From contig JAIPIH010000004.1 in assembly GCA_021734835.1 (NCBI GenBank), positions 94,423 to 158,422 on the forward strand: a stretch of 64,000 bases of DNA. The letters are read 5' to 3'. A program made the position numbers and the translations under genes. Source of the stretch: Candidatus Cloacimonadota bacterium. Its GTDB lineage: Bacteria > Cloacimonadota > Cloacimonadia > Cloacimonadales > TCS61. Every line of letters starts with the position of its first letter. Position 1 is the stretch's first letter. The notes beneath the pieces were generated by a model that ran no database searches, was not told the DNA's origin, and saw only the letters and a program-made list of their open reading frames with translations. This document shows positions 1 through 7,994 of the stretch, in pieces.

Positions 1-346
1 GTTGAAGAAAATCTTTGTTAGTGCCATAATCATCCTCAATTGTTTTATAATCAGTAACATCATAACCGTGATAGCTGGGAGATTGGCAGATCGGCATTAA
101 CCAGATTCCGGTAATACCAAGATCGCTTGTTGTTTTTGGGTCACCATCATTCAGATAATCCATTTTGTTTATCAAGCCTTGCAGATCACCGATTCCGTCT
201 CCGTCACTGTCAGCAAAACTTCGAACAAAAATTTCGTAAAAAACAGTATCATTCCACCAGAATGTTTCACCCAATTGATGTAATTCTGCCCTAGCAATGA
301 TAGGCATCAAAGCTAAAATGAATAAAATTAAAATTATTTTTTTCAT
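1..346 (-). CDS. Secreted GH13 alpha-amylase, N-terminal part (cut by window edge)
   Basis: Only the first 115 codons are in the window; the gene continues beyond base 1. The translation opens with a signal peptide ([20 protein letters not shown]). The start of a GH13 alpha-amylase barrel follows: FYEIFVRSF, the calcium-binding type [19 protein letters not shown] and SYHGYD. It closely resembles the complete amylase at 7991-10207, and 40 bp over the calcium-binding motif differ by one base. It lacks the roughly 225-residue N-terminal domain of that paralogue. The ATG (344-346) overlaps the upstream TGA as ATGA, so the two genes are probably translationally coupled. It is the last visible gene of a maltodextrin operon and probably hydrolyses alpha-glucans in the periplasm or outside the cell. 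Family assignment is firm; exact specificity is unknown. Confidence 0.9.
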   Translation of the reverse strand, partial: MKKIILILFILALMPIIARAELHQLGETFWWNDTVFYEIFVRSFADSDGDGIGDLQGLINKMDYLNDGDPKTTSDLGITGIWLMPICQSPSYHGYDVTDYKTIEDDYGTNKDFLQ

Positions 347-1395
347 TCTTTCCAGATTGTTGCTTCCATTCCCTTTTCAATAATATCAGCATCACTATCG
401 TTCAAATAATGCGCAACACAGATTTCAGGGAAAACATCGTCTACTTCAACTATAAATTGTGAGGCAATGATCAATTTTATGCCAGTTACAACTCCGTGTT
501 TAGCACCAAGATTGATCACTAATTTGTCACTGGAGACCTGTTTTACTTCTCCGATAGCAATATTTGGTTTCATTTTCTTATAACTTTTATAAACTGCTCC
601 GATCTCGGGATATCTTTTTTCGCCGACAGAATAATTGCTCAAAATTCTTTTCTGGTATTGGAATGGAGGTACGATCATATCGATAATATTTGAATTGTAA
701 CGCTCATACAGCGTAGTGTGCCCTCCTCCAAAATTAAACTGTGAAGAAGAAGCTTTTACTTCCATGACATAAACATTTTTTTTTATAGTTTTAGCGACAT
801 CATGTCCCAGCATTAGGATTGTGAATCCCCATTCTGACTGAATTTCACCAATAAATTGTTTACCCACCCGTACAGAAATTTCTTTTTTATTTTTAGAGAG
901 GTAAATTTTGGGCGGAATATCTACACGATTGGAAAAGGGTATTTGAAAGTGCTCCATGTACAGGCGATACCTTTGCGGAATCGATGAAAAGACAACAGCT
1001 CTTTCCCATGCTGACTCTTCGTTAATAGTAGCATTCACCCCCAGAATTGTTTCCCTGATCCCGGAATTTTCTACATGATCTGTATCGATATAAATATGGA
1101 TGAGGGGGAAAATAAATTTTTCCGGTAAGTTATATCGGAATTGATATTCGTCAAATGTTACATAATTGACCTTTCCTCTGACCCTTACAACAAATTTGTA
1201 GTAATCTCCCTTATCTTCAATCCGAAATTGCTCTATATCAAAAATTCCCGGTTGAAACATGGAATGACCTGGATATACAACTTTACCATCACCATAATCA
1301 TCTTTTTTATCATCTGTAAATTCTAATATCACTTCTGTACAAAAGCTGGGTGATAAATGAATAATCAAGACAAGCAAAAGCATTATTTTTTTCAA
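343..1395 (-). CDS. Exported DOMON-like (glucodextranase C-terminal type) protein with a small C-terminal beta domain
   Basis: A signal peptide is followed by a region of about 240 residues like the DOMON-like C-terminal domain of glucodextranases and amylopullulanases ([51 protein letters not shown]). The last 75 residues ([22 protein letters not shown] and onward) look like the small beta module at the C-terminus of FlgT-type proteins. It is a paralogue of the protein at 3287-4114, which lacks that tail. A role in binding alpha-glucan at the cell surface or in the periplasm is inferred from the family and the operon. The start codon reads TTG, with AGGA about 8 nt upstream; an in-frame ATG four codons later is the alternative. 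The stop overlaps the next amylase start (ATGA). Confidence 0.75.
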   Translation of the reverse strand: MKKIMLLLVLIIHLSPSFCTEVILEFTDDKKDDYGDGKVVYPGHSMFQPGIFDIEQFRIEDKGDYYKFVVRVRGKVNYVTFDEYQFRYNLPEKFIFPLIHIYIDTDHVENSGIRETILGVNATINEESAWERAVVFSSIPQRYRLYMEHFQIPFSNRVDIPPKIYLSKNKKEISVRVGKQFIGEIQSEWGFTILMLGHDVAKTIKKNVYVMEVKASSSQFNFGGGHTTLYERYNSNIIDMIVPPFQYQKRILSNYSVGEKRYPEIGAVYKSYKKMKPNIAIGEVKQVSSDKLVINLGAKHGVVTGIKLIIASQFIVEVDDVFPEICVAHYLNDSDADIIEKGMEATIWKE

Positions 1396-1461
1396 TTTTT
1401 AAATCCTTAAACCATTAAAAAGCGGGTTGCTTTTATTAACAACCCGCTATGTTGATTACAA

Positions 1462-3264
1462 TTAGAATTTCACTTCGAAGGCTGCATGCAGCGTGTTAGA
1501 TGATAATTTATAATCATCTGTCGCATCAACTTGATCATCCGGAGAATAGATCTTATGTTCTCCCCTTAGCCAGAAATCAAATCCGCTAAGGTTATAAACC
1601 CACTTGTGACCTACAACGATTTGATTCCATTCCATTGTTACTTCGCCGCCTACTTCATCTGTAACCATCTGATATGCAGGATATAATTCCAATCCTATTG
1701 AATTTGTGATCTGCTTACCAATTTTAGGCATTACTACCATTGCAGTTGTTGCTATGTCATCTGCATCATTAGCACTATCCAGCAAATCTTCCCACATACC
1801 ATAACTGAAGTTTAGACCCCAGTTCCAGCCGCTTGCTCTGCCACTTAAACCAAGATCCGCAACCATGCCACTGAAATCATGAGGAGCCATATACATAGTT
1901 CCATCACCATCATAGATTGAGTCTTCAGTATCGGTTGCTCCGCCTGTATCATCAGTTCTGCCCAAGTAGTTGAACTGACCTTTGATGGTCAACATATCAA
2001 GATCATGCTGCAGATCGATCGTGCCACCCCAGTATCCAACTGGAGATTCTACAAGGTCTTCACCAAGTCTCAGATTTTCATTATCGCGGAATTCATGTCG
2101 AACAGCATTCTGATCGCTATCCCATAAGAAAGCGTTCAAGCCGAGTCTTTCACCATACGTGTTCCGTAAAGCGTCAATTCCGCCGTTGATCATCAACATA
2201 TCATCTTCCCGACGACTACCCCACATTGAAGTATAGTTATGGTCAATGTAGAAGAACTGAAGGCTTGGGCTAAATCCAACATCAAAGGGATCAGTAGTTC
2301 TCACTGTGAACACTCCACTTGGAACTCCAACTGAGGCATATTGAGGAACTGGTTCCCAGCCGCTATAACCATCAATGATATTATCACCATCAACATCCAA
2401 ACTATCATTTGCAGCACACATTGTGTACATAATATTAAAATCCAAACTCATTACTTCAGAAATATCCCATTTTTCTCTCAGGCCAAAACCCATATTTTGA
2501 TACATTTCTTTAGTTGTCATAGAACCATCAGGATCATCATCCCCAACTGAATAATTAGGATTTTCCGGATCAGTAGGATCGAATTCAGTATCTGCAAACC
2601 AGAATGCATCAAATGCAAGATTATGCACGTCATTTATGTTTGTATTAAAATTCAGTGCCCAAGTACCATCTTCAGCTTTGAAATCACCTGTATTCCAATT
2701 CCAACCTTGCCAATTTGGTTGCCAGAGTCTTACTAAATTCCATTTCATTCCGCCAAAATGACCTTTAACATAAATACCCTTGGCATTGTCACGATCTATA
2801 TAACGACGATCTGCCATAAACCATTTACTGAATCCAAGACCCATGGGTGTACCCAGTTGTATTTGATCTATCGCTTCAGTACCAGGCATCAAGTCAATAC
2901 GGAAACCACGCAACTTGAACCAGCCGGTATTTGCATCCCAATAAGTTTGCCAGGCAGAGGAATTTGCTTCCACACTGCTATTAGCATCATCGGCATCCCA
3001 AATTGTTTTCATACGAAGATAAGCTTTTACATACTTGCTGATCGTAGCATTAACTTCGAATTGAACTTCTGAACGCATAAAGTTACCTTTGTGAATATCA
3101 GTTCTGCCTCCATTCCAAGGTGTTTCAGTGTGAGCTCCCATGAAAGCAAGTCCATCAGTCCAGCGGAACTGATTGTAAATAGTAGTTCCTACATCGATCC
3201 TAGCTTGTGCCAATACTAAAGAACTAACCAGAATCAATACAACAATAAGTAGTGTTTTTTTCAT
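1462..3264 (-). CDS. Outer-membrane porin-like beta-barrel, probably for maltodextrin uptake
   Basis: This 600-residue protein has a clear signal peptide (MKKTLLIVVLILVSSLVLAQ) and then a long series of amphipathic strands rich in Trp, Tyr, Asp and Asn. It ends in a terminal phenylalanine (AAFEVKF), as expected for barrels inserted by the BAM complex. Internal Asp-rich stretches look like external loops. I do not recognise a precise family; alginate-export-like or general substrate porins are the nearest type. It lies between two DOMON-like proteins in an operon with MalEFG-like transporter genes and amylases, so it probably lets malto-oligosaccharides cross the outer membrane. No SusC/SusD pair is present, so this would be a porin-based rather than a TonB-driven starch system. 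Function is inferred from context. Confidence 0.7.
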   Translation of the reverse strand: MKKTLLIVVLILVSSLVLAQARIDVGTTIYNQFRWTDGLAFMGAHTETPWNGGRTDIHKGNFMRSEVQFEVNATISKYVKAYLRMKTIWDADDANSSVEANSSAWQTYWDANTGWFKLRGFRIDLMPGTEAIDQIQLGTPMGLGFSKWFMADRRYIDRDNAKGIYVKGHFGGMKWNLVRLWQPNWQGWNWNTGDFKAEDGTWALNFNTNINDVHNLAFDAFWFADTEFDPTDPENPNYSVGDDDPDGSMTTKEMYQNMGFGLREKWDISEVMSLDFNIMYTMCAANDSLDVDGDNIIDGYSGWEPVPQYASVGVPSGVFTVRTTDPFDVGFSPSLQFFYIDHNYTSMWGSRREDDMLMINGGIDALRNTYGERLGLNAFLWDSDQNAVRHEFRDNENLRLGEDLVESPVGYWGGTIDLQHDLDMLTIKGQFNYLGRTDDTGGATDTEDSIYDGDGTMYMAPHDFSGMVADLGLSGRASGWNWGLNFSYGMWEDLLDSANDADDIATTAMVVMPKIGKQITNSIGLELYPAYQMVTDEVGGEVTMEWNQIVVGHKWVYNLSGFDFWLRGEHKIYSPDDQVDATDDYKLSSNTLHAAFEVKF

Positions 3265-3286
3265 CTTTTCCTCCTTTTTTTAGTTA

Positions 3287-4114
3287 CTATTTAAGATATA
3301 CTAATTTTATTACAGTTAATTTATCTGCTGATGTATCAACAGGGTCCATACCGCTTTCCCAATTATCCAGCATATTATATTGAATAGCTGCTTCATCATC
3401 AGAACCATCGGCATTGTCAACAAACAGATCAATAACATTAGGATCACCAGCTCCGTCGGCGCCTCCACCAAAACGATGCTGTCCTTCATATTCATTTACC
3501 CGGCGCATCAACACGCACCAGTCTCCGGGAAATCCGGTTGCACTTAACATCATGATCCCATAGCCCCATGTAGAGATATCAGCGTTCTTTTTCACGCCCA
3601 AATCGGCTTTTTTAACAGTTGCTTTCAATGATTTTCCGATCGGTTTGATCTTAGACGGCAGTACAATATCATTCTTCATACTTGCTGCTTTTAATTCTAT
3701 CTCACCATTGATCTTCGGAACAGTATGCGGATCAATAAAGATCACTTTTTCCCAAGCATTAGCAGGATCCACTAAAACTTGAGTTCCCGGAATTGTTTCT
3801 GTTCTACCGGAACCTTCTACTTTATCGAAATCCAAATATATCTGCAGTTGCTGCACATCCCAAAAATCTCCCCAGTTAAATGTAACCGGTGCATTGAAAG
3901 TTATCTTGAAGTCAATTTCTTCACCTTTATCCTCTATCTCTGCTTTTAACAGATCAAAGGAACCTGCAACATAGATCGGGTCGGTAGGATAAACATAATA
4001 TCCTGGTCCTTTGTCATCACCTTTCGGATCTTTTAATTCTAATTTAGTTCCAGCAAAAAGATACGAACTTACGAATGTTAGAATCAAAAAAATCACAAGA
4101 CTTTTGTACTTCAT
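3287..4114 (-). CDS. Exported DOMON-like (glucodextranase C-terminal type) protein
   Basis: A signal peptide ending near residue 21 (SSYLFAG) is followed by one DOMON-like domain of about 250 residues. Landmarks are LKDPKGDDKGPGYYVYPTD, FDLLKAEIEDKGEEIDF, IYLDFDKVEGSGRTETIPG, WGYGIMMLSATGFPGDW and HRFGGGADGAGDPNVIDL. In glucodextranases and archaeal pullulanases this domain is attached to the enzyme; here it is a stand-alone exported protein. It sits 24 nt after malG and 22 nt before the porin-like gene in the same operon, so a role in binding or holding alpha-glucans is a reasonable inference. It has no lipobox and is therefore probably soluble in the periplasm. The paralogue at 343-1395 has an additional tail. 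Confidence 0.78.
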   Translation of the reverse strand: MKYKSLVIFLILTFVSSYLFAGTKLELKDPKGDDKGPGYYVYPTDPIYVAGSFDLLKAEIEDKGEEIDFKITFNAPVTFNWGDFWDVQQLQIYLDFDKVEGSGRTETIPGTQVLVDPANAWEKVIFIDPHTVPKINGEIELKAASMKNDIVLPSKIKPIGKSLKATVKKADLGVKKNADISTWGYGIMMLSATGFPGDWCVLMRRVNEYEGQHRFGGGADGAGDPNVIDLFVDNADGSDDEAAIQYNMLDNWESGMDPVDTSADKLTVIKLVYLK

Positions 4115-4138
4115 AAAAATCCTCCTTTAAAATATTTA

Positions 4139-4975
4139 TTAACCCTTAACTCCACCTGCTGTTAACCCACTTACCAGGAATTTCTGGAAAGCCATGAACA
4201 TTACAACAACAGGGATTGCAACTAATAACGATGAGGCTGCAAAATTACCCCATTCTGCTCCAAACTCTCCCACCATTTGCCGTAAACCGATGGGGAGTGT
4301 ATATTTTGATTCTGAATCTAAAAATGTAGCTGCCAAGATAAATTCGTTCCAGGCTGTCATAAAGGAAAACAAACCCGTAATTGCGATGGAAGGTTTACTC
4401 AGCGGCAGTATGATCTCCCAGAAAATCCGACTCTTCGATGCTCCGTCTATAGTAGCTGATTCTTCTAAGGAAATTGGAATTGTATCAAAATATCCTTTCA
4501 GAATCCAGATTGAAAAAGGTAGTGCTGTTGTGGAGTATATTATGACCAATCCCCATAATGAACCGTATAAATGAAGAATTTCTGAGATCAGAATAAATTG
4601 TGGAATGATCATCAATACTCCGGGAAACATCTGAGTAACAAGTAATGCTAGCATACCTTTTTTCTGTCCCGGAAACTTGAAGCGAGAAAAAGCATAAGCT
4701 GCAGTTGTAGCCAAAAAAAGGCTAGACAACACTGTCACAAAAGATACAATGATTGAATTTCGCAGCCAGATAACAAAAGGTTTATCATAAAATACAGCTC
4801 TAAAATTATCCAGATTAAAATTGTCTGGGATCAAACTGAGATTTGTCGACATCAATGATTTCCCGCCAAACGCAACCTTGAGCACCCAAAGTACCGGATA
4901 AATCGTTATTAAGGTAACTAAGATCAAGATGACGTAAGTAACTATAGTCCGGGATTTGGAATTCGATGATATCAT
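4139..4975 (-). CDS. malG: MalG-like sugar ABC transporter permease
   Basis: This 278-residue inner-membrane permease of the carbohydrate uptake CUT1 family has six predicted membrane segments, the usual number for MalG. The cytoplasmic EAA loop that docks on the ATPase is at about residues 170-195 (LEESATIDGASKSRIFWEI, then LPLSKP). The C-terminus (LVSGLTAGGVKG) is the characteristic MalG ending. The ATG overlaps the malF stop by 4 nt (ATGA), so the two subunits are probably made in step. With MalF and MalE it should import malto-oligosaccharides; no ATPase gene of the MalK/MsmX type is next to them. Family is certain; the maltodextrin substrate is inferred from the adjacent amylases. Confidence 0.92.
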   Translation of the reverse strand: MISSNSKSRTIVTYVILILVTLITIYPVLWVLKVAFGGKSLMSTNLSLIPDNFNLDNFRAVFYDKPFVIWLRNSIIVSFVTVLSSLFLATTAAYAFSRFKFPGQKKGMLALLVTQMFPGVLMIIPQFILISEILHLYGSLWGLVIIYSTTALPFSIWILKGYFDTIPISLEESATIDGASKSRIFWEIILPLSKPSIAITGLFSFMTAWNEFILAATFLDSESKYTLPIGLRQMVGEFGAEWGNFAASSLLVAIPVVVMFMAFQKFLVSGLTAGGVKG

Positions 4976-6765
4976 TCGTAAACTCCTTCAGAAGCTTTGG
5001 TGATCCTATTTGTCCAGAAACCATAAGTAAATAGCAGCAGAAAAATAACTATACAATACGCAGCGGCATATCCATATCGATATTGTTCGAAAGCAATTTT
5101 ATAGGCATCTGTTATTAAAAGTTCTGTTGCACCATCAGGACCACCACCCGAAACCAGATATATAACGTTGAATTGATTGAATGTCCAGATTGTTCCTAAG
5201 ATAATCGCCGGTACCATCGCTGGCTTTAAAAGTGGAAAAGTTACGTTCCAAAATGATTGCCAGCGGCTGGAGCCGTCAATAGCACTTGCTTCATAAAGTT
5301 CTCTGGGGATACTCTGTAGTGCACCCAGAGCAATGATCATCATAAAAGGGAATCCCAGCCAGACATTAGTTGCCAGATTAGCCAGGAAAGCAGTATGAAC
5401 TTGTGTGAACCAACTTATTGGTTCAATACCGAATAACTCTAGTAAACCGTTAACCGCCCCAAATTGTTTATGGAACATACCGCGCCAAATCAGAGCTGTG
5501 ATATAACTTGGAATCGCCCAGGGAAGGATCAGTAACACACGAAATATTGTTCGACCTTTCAATTGCGGATTATTCAGAATAAGTGCTAGCATCACACCAA
5601 TTGAAACATGAAGGCTTACATTGATAACTGTCCACAAGATCGTATGAACTAAAGTATAATAGAAATTATGAGGATCGGTAAAATTGATCGTTTTAAGGAT
5701 ATCTATTAAGTTTCCGAAAGAATAATTCTTTAAATTCCCGAAATACTCTAGAAGACTACCACCGAAATCATTCAAGCCATAGTTTGTAAATCCAATTAAA
5801 AAGCCGTATACGAAAGGAAAAAATACTAATAGGAAAACTCCTAACATAGCCGGAGTAATATAGGAATAAGCTAAACGGTAGCGGATCAATGAAGCCAGCA
5901 TTTTTTCAAATAGACCAGAAAGGACGAACCAGATCAAGAGACCACCAATAATAGAAAGAGTTATATTCCAGGTTTTAATTGCTCCTCTAATCAAAGGTTG
6001 CCATTCAGTAGTTAGCAAATCAAGTGCGGGGAGTAGAAGTGAAGTTTGATTCTGCAGATCCAGTTGATATTGTACCTGGCTTTGCATCCATAATTTATGA
6101 TTATTTTCAAGTTGATAAGCTATATTACTGTTTATCAACACTACCAGGATAATGAATAATCCTAAACTTAAATAAACACTTAAACGTTTAATATACTTAT
6201 CCAGAAGTAGTGCAATAACAAAGAAAAGCATAGTGAACAAAATAAGCGGGATTTTATTAGCTTTCATCGGCATTAATGTTTGATATTGAATGTCATAGAC
6301 CACAAATCCAATCATATTTGTACCTGCAAAGATTCCACGGTAAAGCGTATAGCTTCCTTTATCATTTTCAGAACCTTTCCAAATAAAATTAGAATTCTGG
6401 ATTTGCGGATCATAATTTTGCTCGATCTCGCGCTGTCGGTCAAAAATCTCTTTTGTGATGCGCTCTCCGATCATATTCACATCGGAATGAGCTACAAAAT
6501 TACGTTCATTTACTACAGCCATTGTGTTAATATCCTGATTGTTAGCTAGGAGAATTTTGAGAACTGCCTGAAGATTTGCAAAGGAAGATTCTTGCTGAGG
6601 ATTGTAAACTGCTTCAATAGTCTGAATATCTGTTTCAGCAAGATCCTGGGTGTAGTGGATATTCTGTTGATGAAGAGAATTTGACAACAGCTTTCCAACT
6701 AATAGATAAAACAGCATTAATACAACTGCTAATGCGATCATCCTTTGTATTTTATGTCGCTTCAT
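4972..6765 (-). CDS. malF: MalF-like sugar ABC transporter permease with extra N-terminal extracytoplasmic sensor-like domain
   Basis: The C-terminal half (about residues 300-597) is a standard CUT1 permease, with PAMLGVFLLVFFPFVYGFLIG, LILPWAIPSYITALIWRGMF and the EAA loop YEASAIDGSSRWQSFW near residues 491-506. The N-terminal half is unusual. Membrane segment 1 (about 8-27) is followed by an extracytoplasmic region of about 135 residues that looks like a Cache/PAS-type sensor (MAVVNERNFVAHSDVNMIGE at 82-101). Then come membrane segments near 172-188 and 196-213, a second hydrophilic loop (about 214-264) and another segment near 267-285. E. coli MalF also has a large periplasmic loop, but in a different place. 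The stop overlaps the malG start. Permease identity is secure; the sensor-like reading is inference. Confidence 0.88.
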   Translation of the reverse strand: MKRHKIQRMIALAVVLMLFYLLVGKLLSNSLHQQNIHYTQDLAETDIQTIEAVYNPQQESSFANLQAVLKILLANNQDINTMAVVNERNFVAHSDVNMIGERITKEIFDRQREIEQNYDPQIQNSNFIWKGSENDKGSYTLYRGIFAGTNMIGFVVYDIQYQTLMPMKANKIPLILFTMLFFVIALLLDKYIKRLSVYLSLGLFIILVVLINSNIAYQLENNHKLWMQSQVQYQLDLQNQTSLLLPALDLLTTEWQPLIRGAIKTWNITLSIIGGLLIWFVLSGLFEKMLASLIRYRLAYSYITPAMLGVFLLVFFPFVYGFLIGFTNYGLNDFGGSLLEYFGNLKNYSFGNLIDILKTINFTDPHNFYYTLVHTILWTVINVSLHVSIGVMLALILNNPQLKGRTIFRVLLILPWAIPSYITALIWRGMFHKQFGAVNGLLELFGIEPISWFTQVHTAFLANLATNVWLGFPFMMIIALGALQSIPRELYEASAIDGSSRWQSFWNVTFPLLKPAMVPAIILGTIWTFNQFNVIYLVSGGGPDGATELLITDAYKIAFEQYRYGYAAAYCIVIFLLLFTYGFWTNRITKASEGVYE

Positions 6766-6803
6766 CCTACCTCAAAATGAAACTAAACATTTTAATATGA
6801 CGA

Positions 6804-7994
6804 TCATTTAATATATCCAGCGGCTTTTAATGTTCTCATAACCTTGCTTTGTGCTTCATCTAAAGTCTGCTTAGGGTCACTACCGTTCACAGCAGCATTT
6901 ATAGCTGTTGATGCTGGTGACCAAACTGAAGTCATCTGCGGGATACTTGGCATTGGTCTGGAATTCATGATCTGAGCTTTGAATTTTGGTAAATATTTGT
7001 CATTTTTAACTTCCGGTCTTTCATAAACTGATTTCAGTGCTACAGGTTGATTACCAACAGTAGCAAAAATGAAAGCTGCTTCTTTACTGATCAGATATTT
7101 CATAGCTTCGAAAGAAGCGCCTTTATTCTTTGATTTAGCGGACATCAAGACCCCTTCAGAACTCATAAACGGAATTGCCGGTTTATTTATTTCGCTGATC
7201 ACTGGTAAGAGTTCTACTTCATACGGAACTCCCTCGATCTCACCACGAAACCATGGACCGCTGATCACCATTCCTGCTTTTCCCTCATTGAAGAGTGTTG
7301 TAACAAGTACGTTTGATACTTCTGGAGGAACTATTTTTTCTTTTAAAAACAGATCCTGAGCAAATTGGAAAGATCGGATATTTTCAGGTGAATTAAGTAC
7401 AGGAATATCTTTGTCATTGAAGATATTACCACCGAAACCCTGCAGCCAGCAAGCATGATAATAGAAATTGGCAATTTCATAGACGAGACCGTATTTGCCG
7501 TTAGCTGAATCAGTGTGTTTTTTGGCCATAGCGATCATTTCATCAGTGGTTTTGGGAGGTGTTTTGATTATATTTGTATTATAAAACAGGATGATCGATT
7601 TAAGCGACATCGGTAGTCCATACATTGAACTTTTGTATTGCATCGGTTTCCATGCACCTTCCACAAAATTTCCGCTGATATCTTCTTCCAGGTAAAAATC
7701 AATCGGTTCGATAATACCTGCTTCTACCCAACCGCCGATACGATCGTGAGCAAAAATAAAAATATCCGGTCCTTTTCCTCGAGGTATAGCAGCAGTTATT
7801 TTATCAGGAAATGCATCATATGGGATACCCAATGCTTTTATTTTTACTTCAGAATTGGCCTTGTTGAAGTTATCTACTACTTGCATTATAGCATCTTTCT
7901 CATTACCGCGATAAGAATGCCATAACGTTACTTCTGTTTGAGCAGTTAGTAGAACAGCTATAAATAATAAACAAAATAAAATGGTTCTTTTCAT
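6804..7994 (-). CDS. malE: MalE-like maltodextrin ABC transporter substrate-binding protein
   Basis: This 396-residue periplasmic extracellular solute-binding protein of family 1 has a signal peptide MKRTILFCLLFIAVLLTAQ with no lipobox cysteine, so it is probably soluble in the periplasm as in Gram-negative bacteria. Family landmarks are VTLWHSYRGNEKDAIMQVV, DNFNKANSEVKI, GKGPDIFIFAHDRIGGWVEAG, YGLPMSLKSIILFYNTNI, FNEGKAGMVISGPWFRGEI and the C-terminal Trp-containing stretch PQMTSVWSPASTAINAAVNG. The ATG overlaps the upstream amylase stop (ATGA), linking expression of the binding protein to the amylase. Maltose or maltodextrin as the ligand follows from the two amylase genes in the operon. 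Confidence 0.9.
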   Translation of the reverse strand: MKRTILFCLLFIAVLLTAQTEVTLWHSYRGNEKDAIMQVVDNFNKANSEVKIKALGIPYDAFPDKITAAIPRGKGPDIFIFAHDRIGGWVEAGIIEPIDFYLEEDISGNFVEGAWKPMQYKSSMYGLPMSLKSIILFYNTNIIKTPPKTTDEMIAMAKKHTDSANGKYGLVYEIANFYYHACWLQGFGGNIFNDKDIPVLNSPENIRSFQFAQDLFLKEKIVPPEVSNVLVTTLFNEGKAGMVISGPWFRGEIEGVPYEVELLPVISEINKPAIPFMSSEGVLMSAKSKNKGASFEAMKYLISKEAAFIFATVGNQPVALKSVYERPEVKNDKYLPKFKAQIMNSRPMPSIPQMTSVWSPASTAINAAVNGSDPKQTLDEAQSKVMRTLKAAGYIK

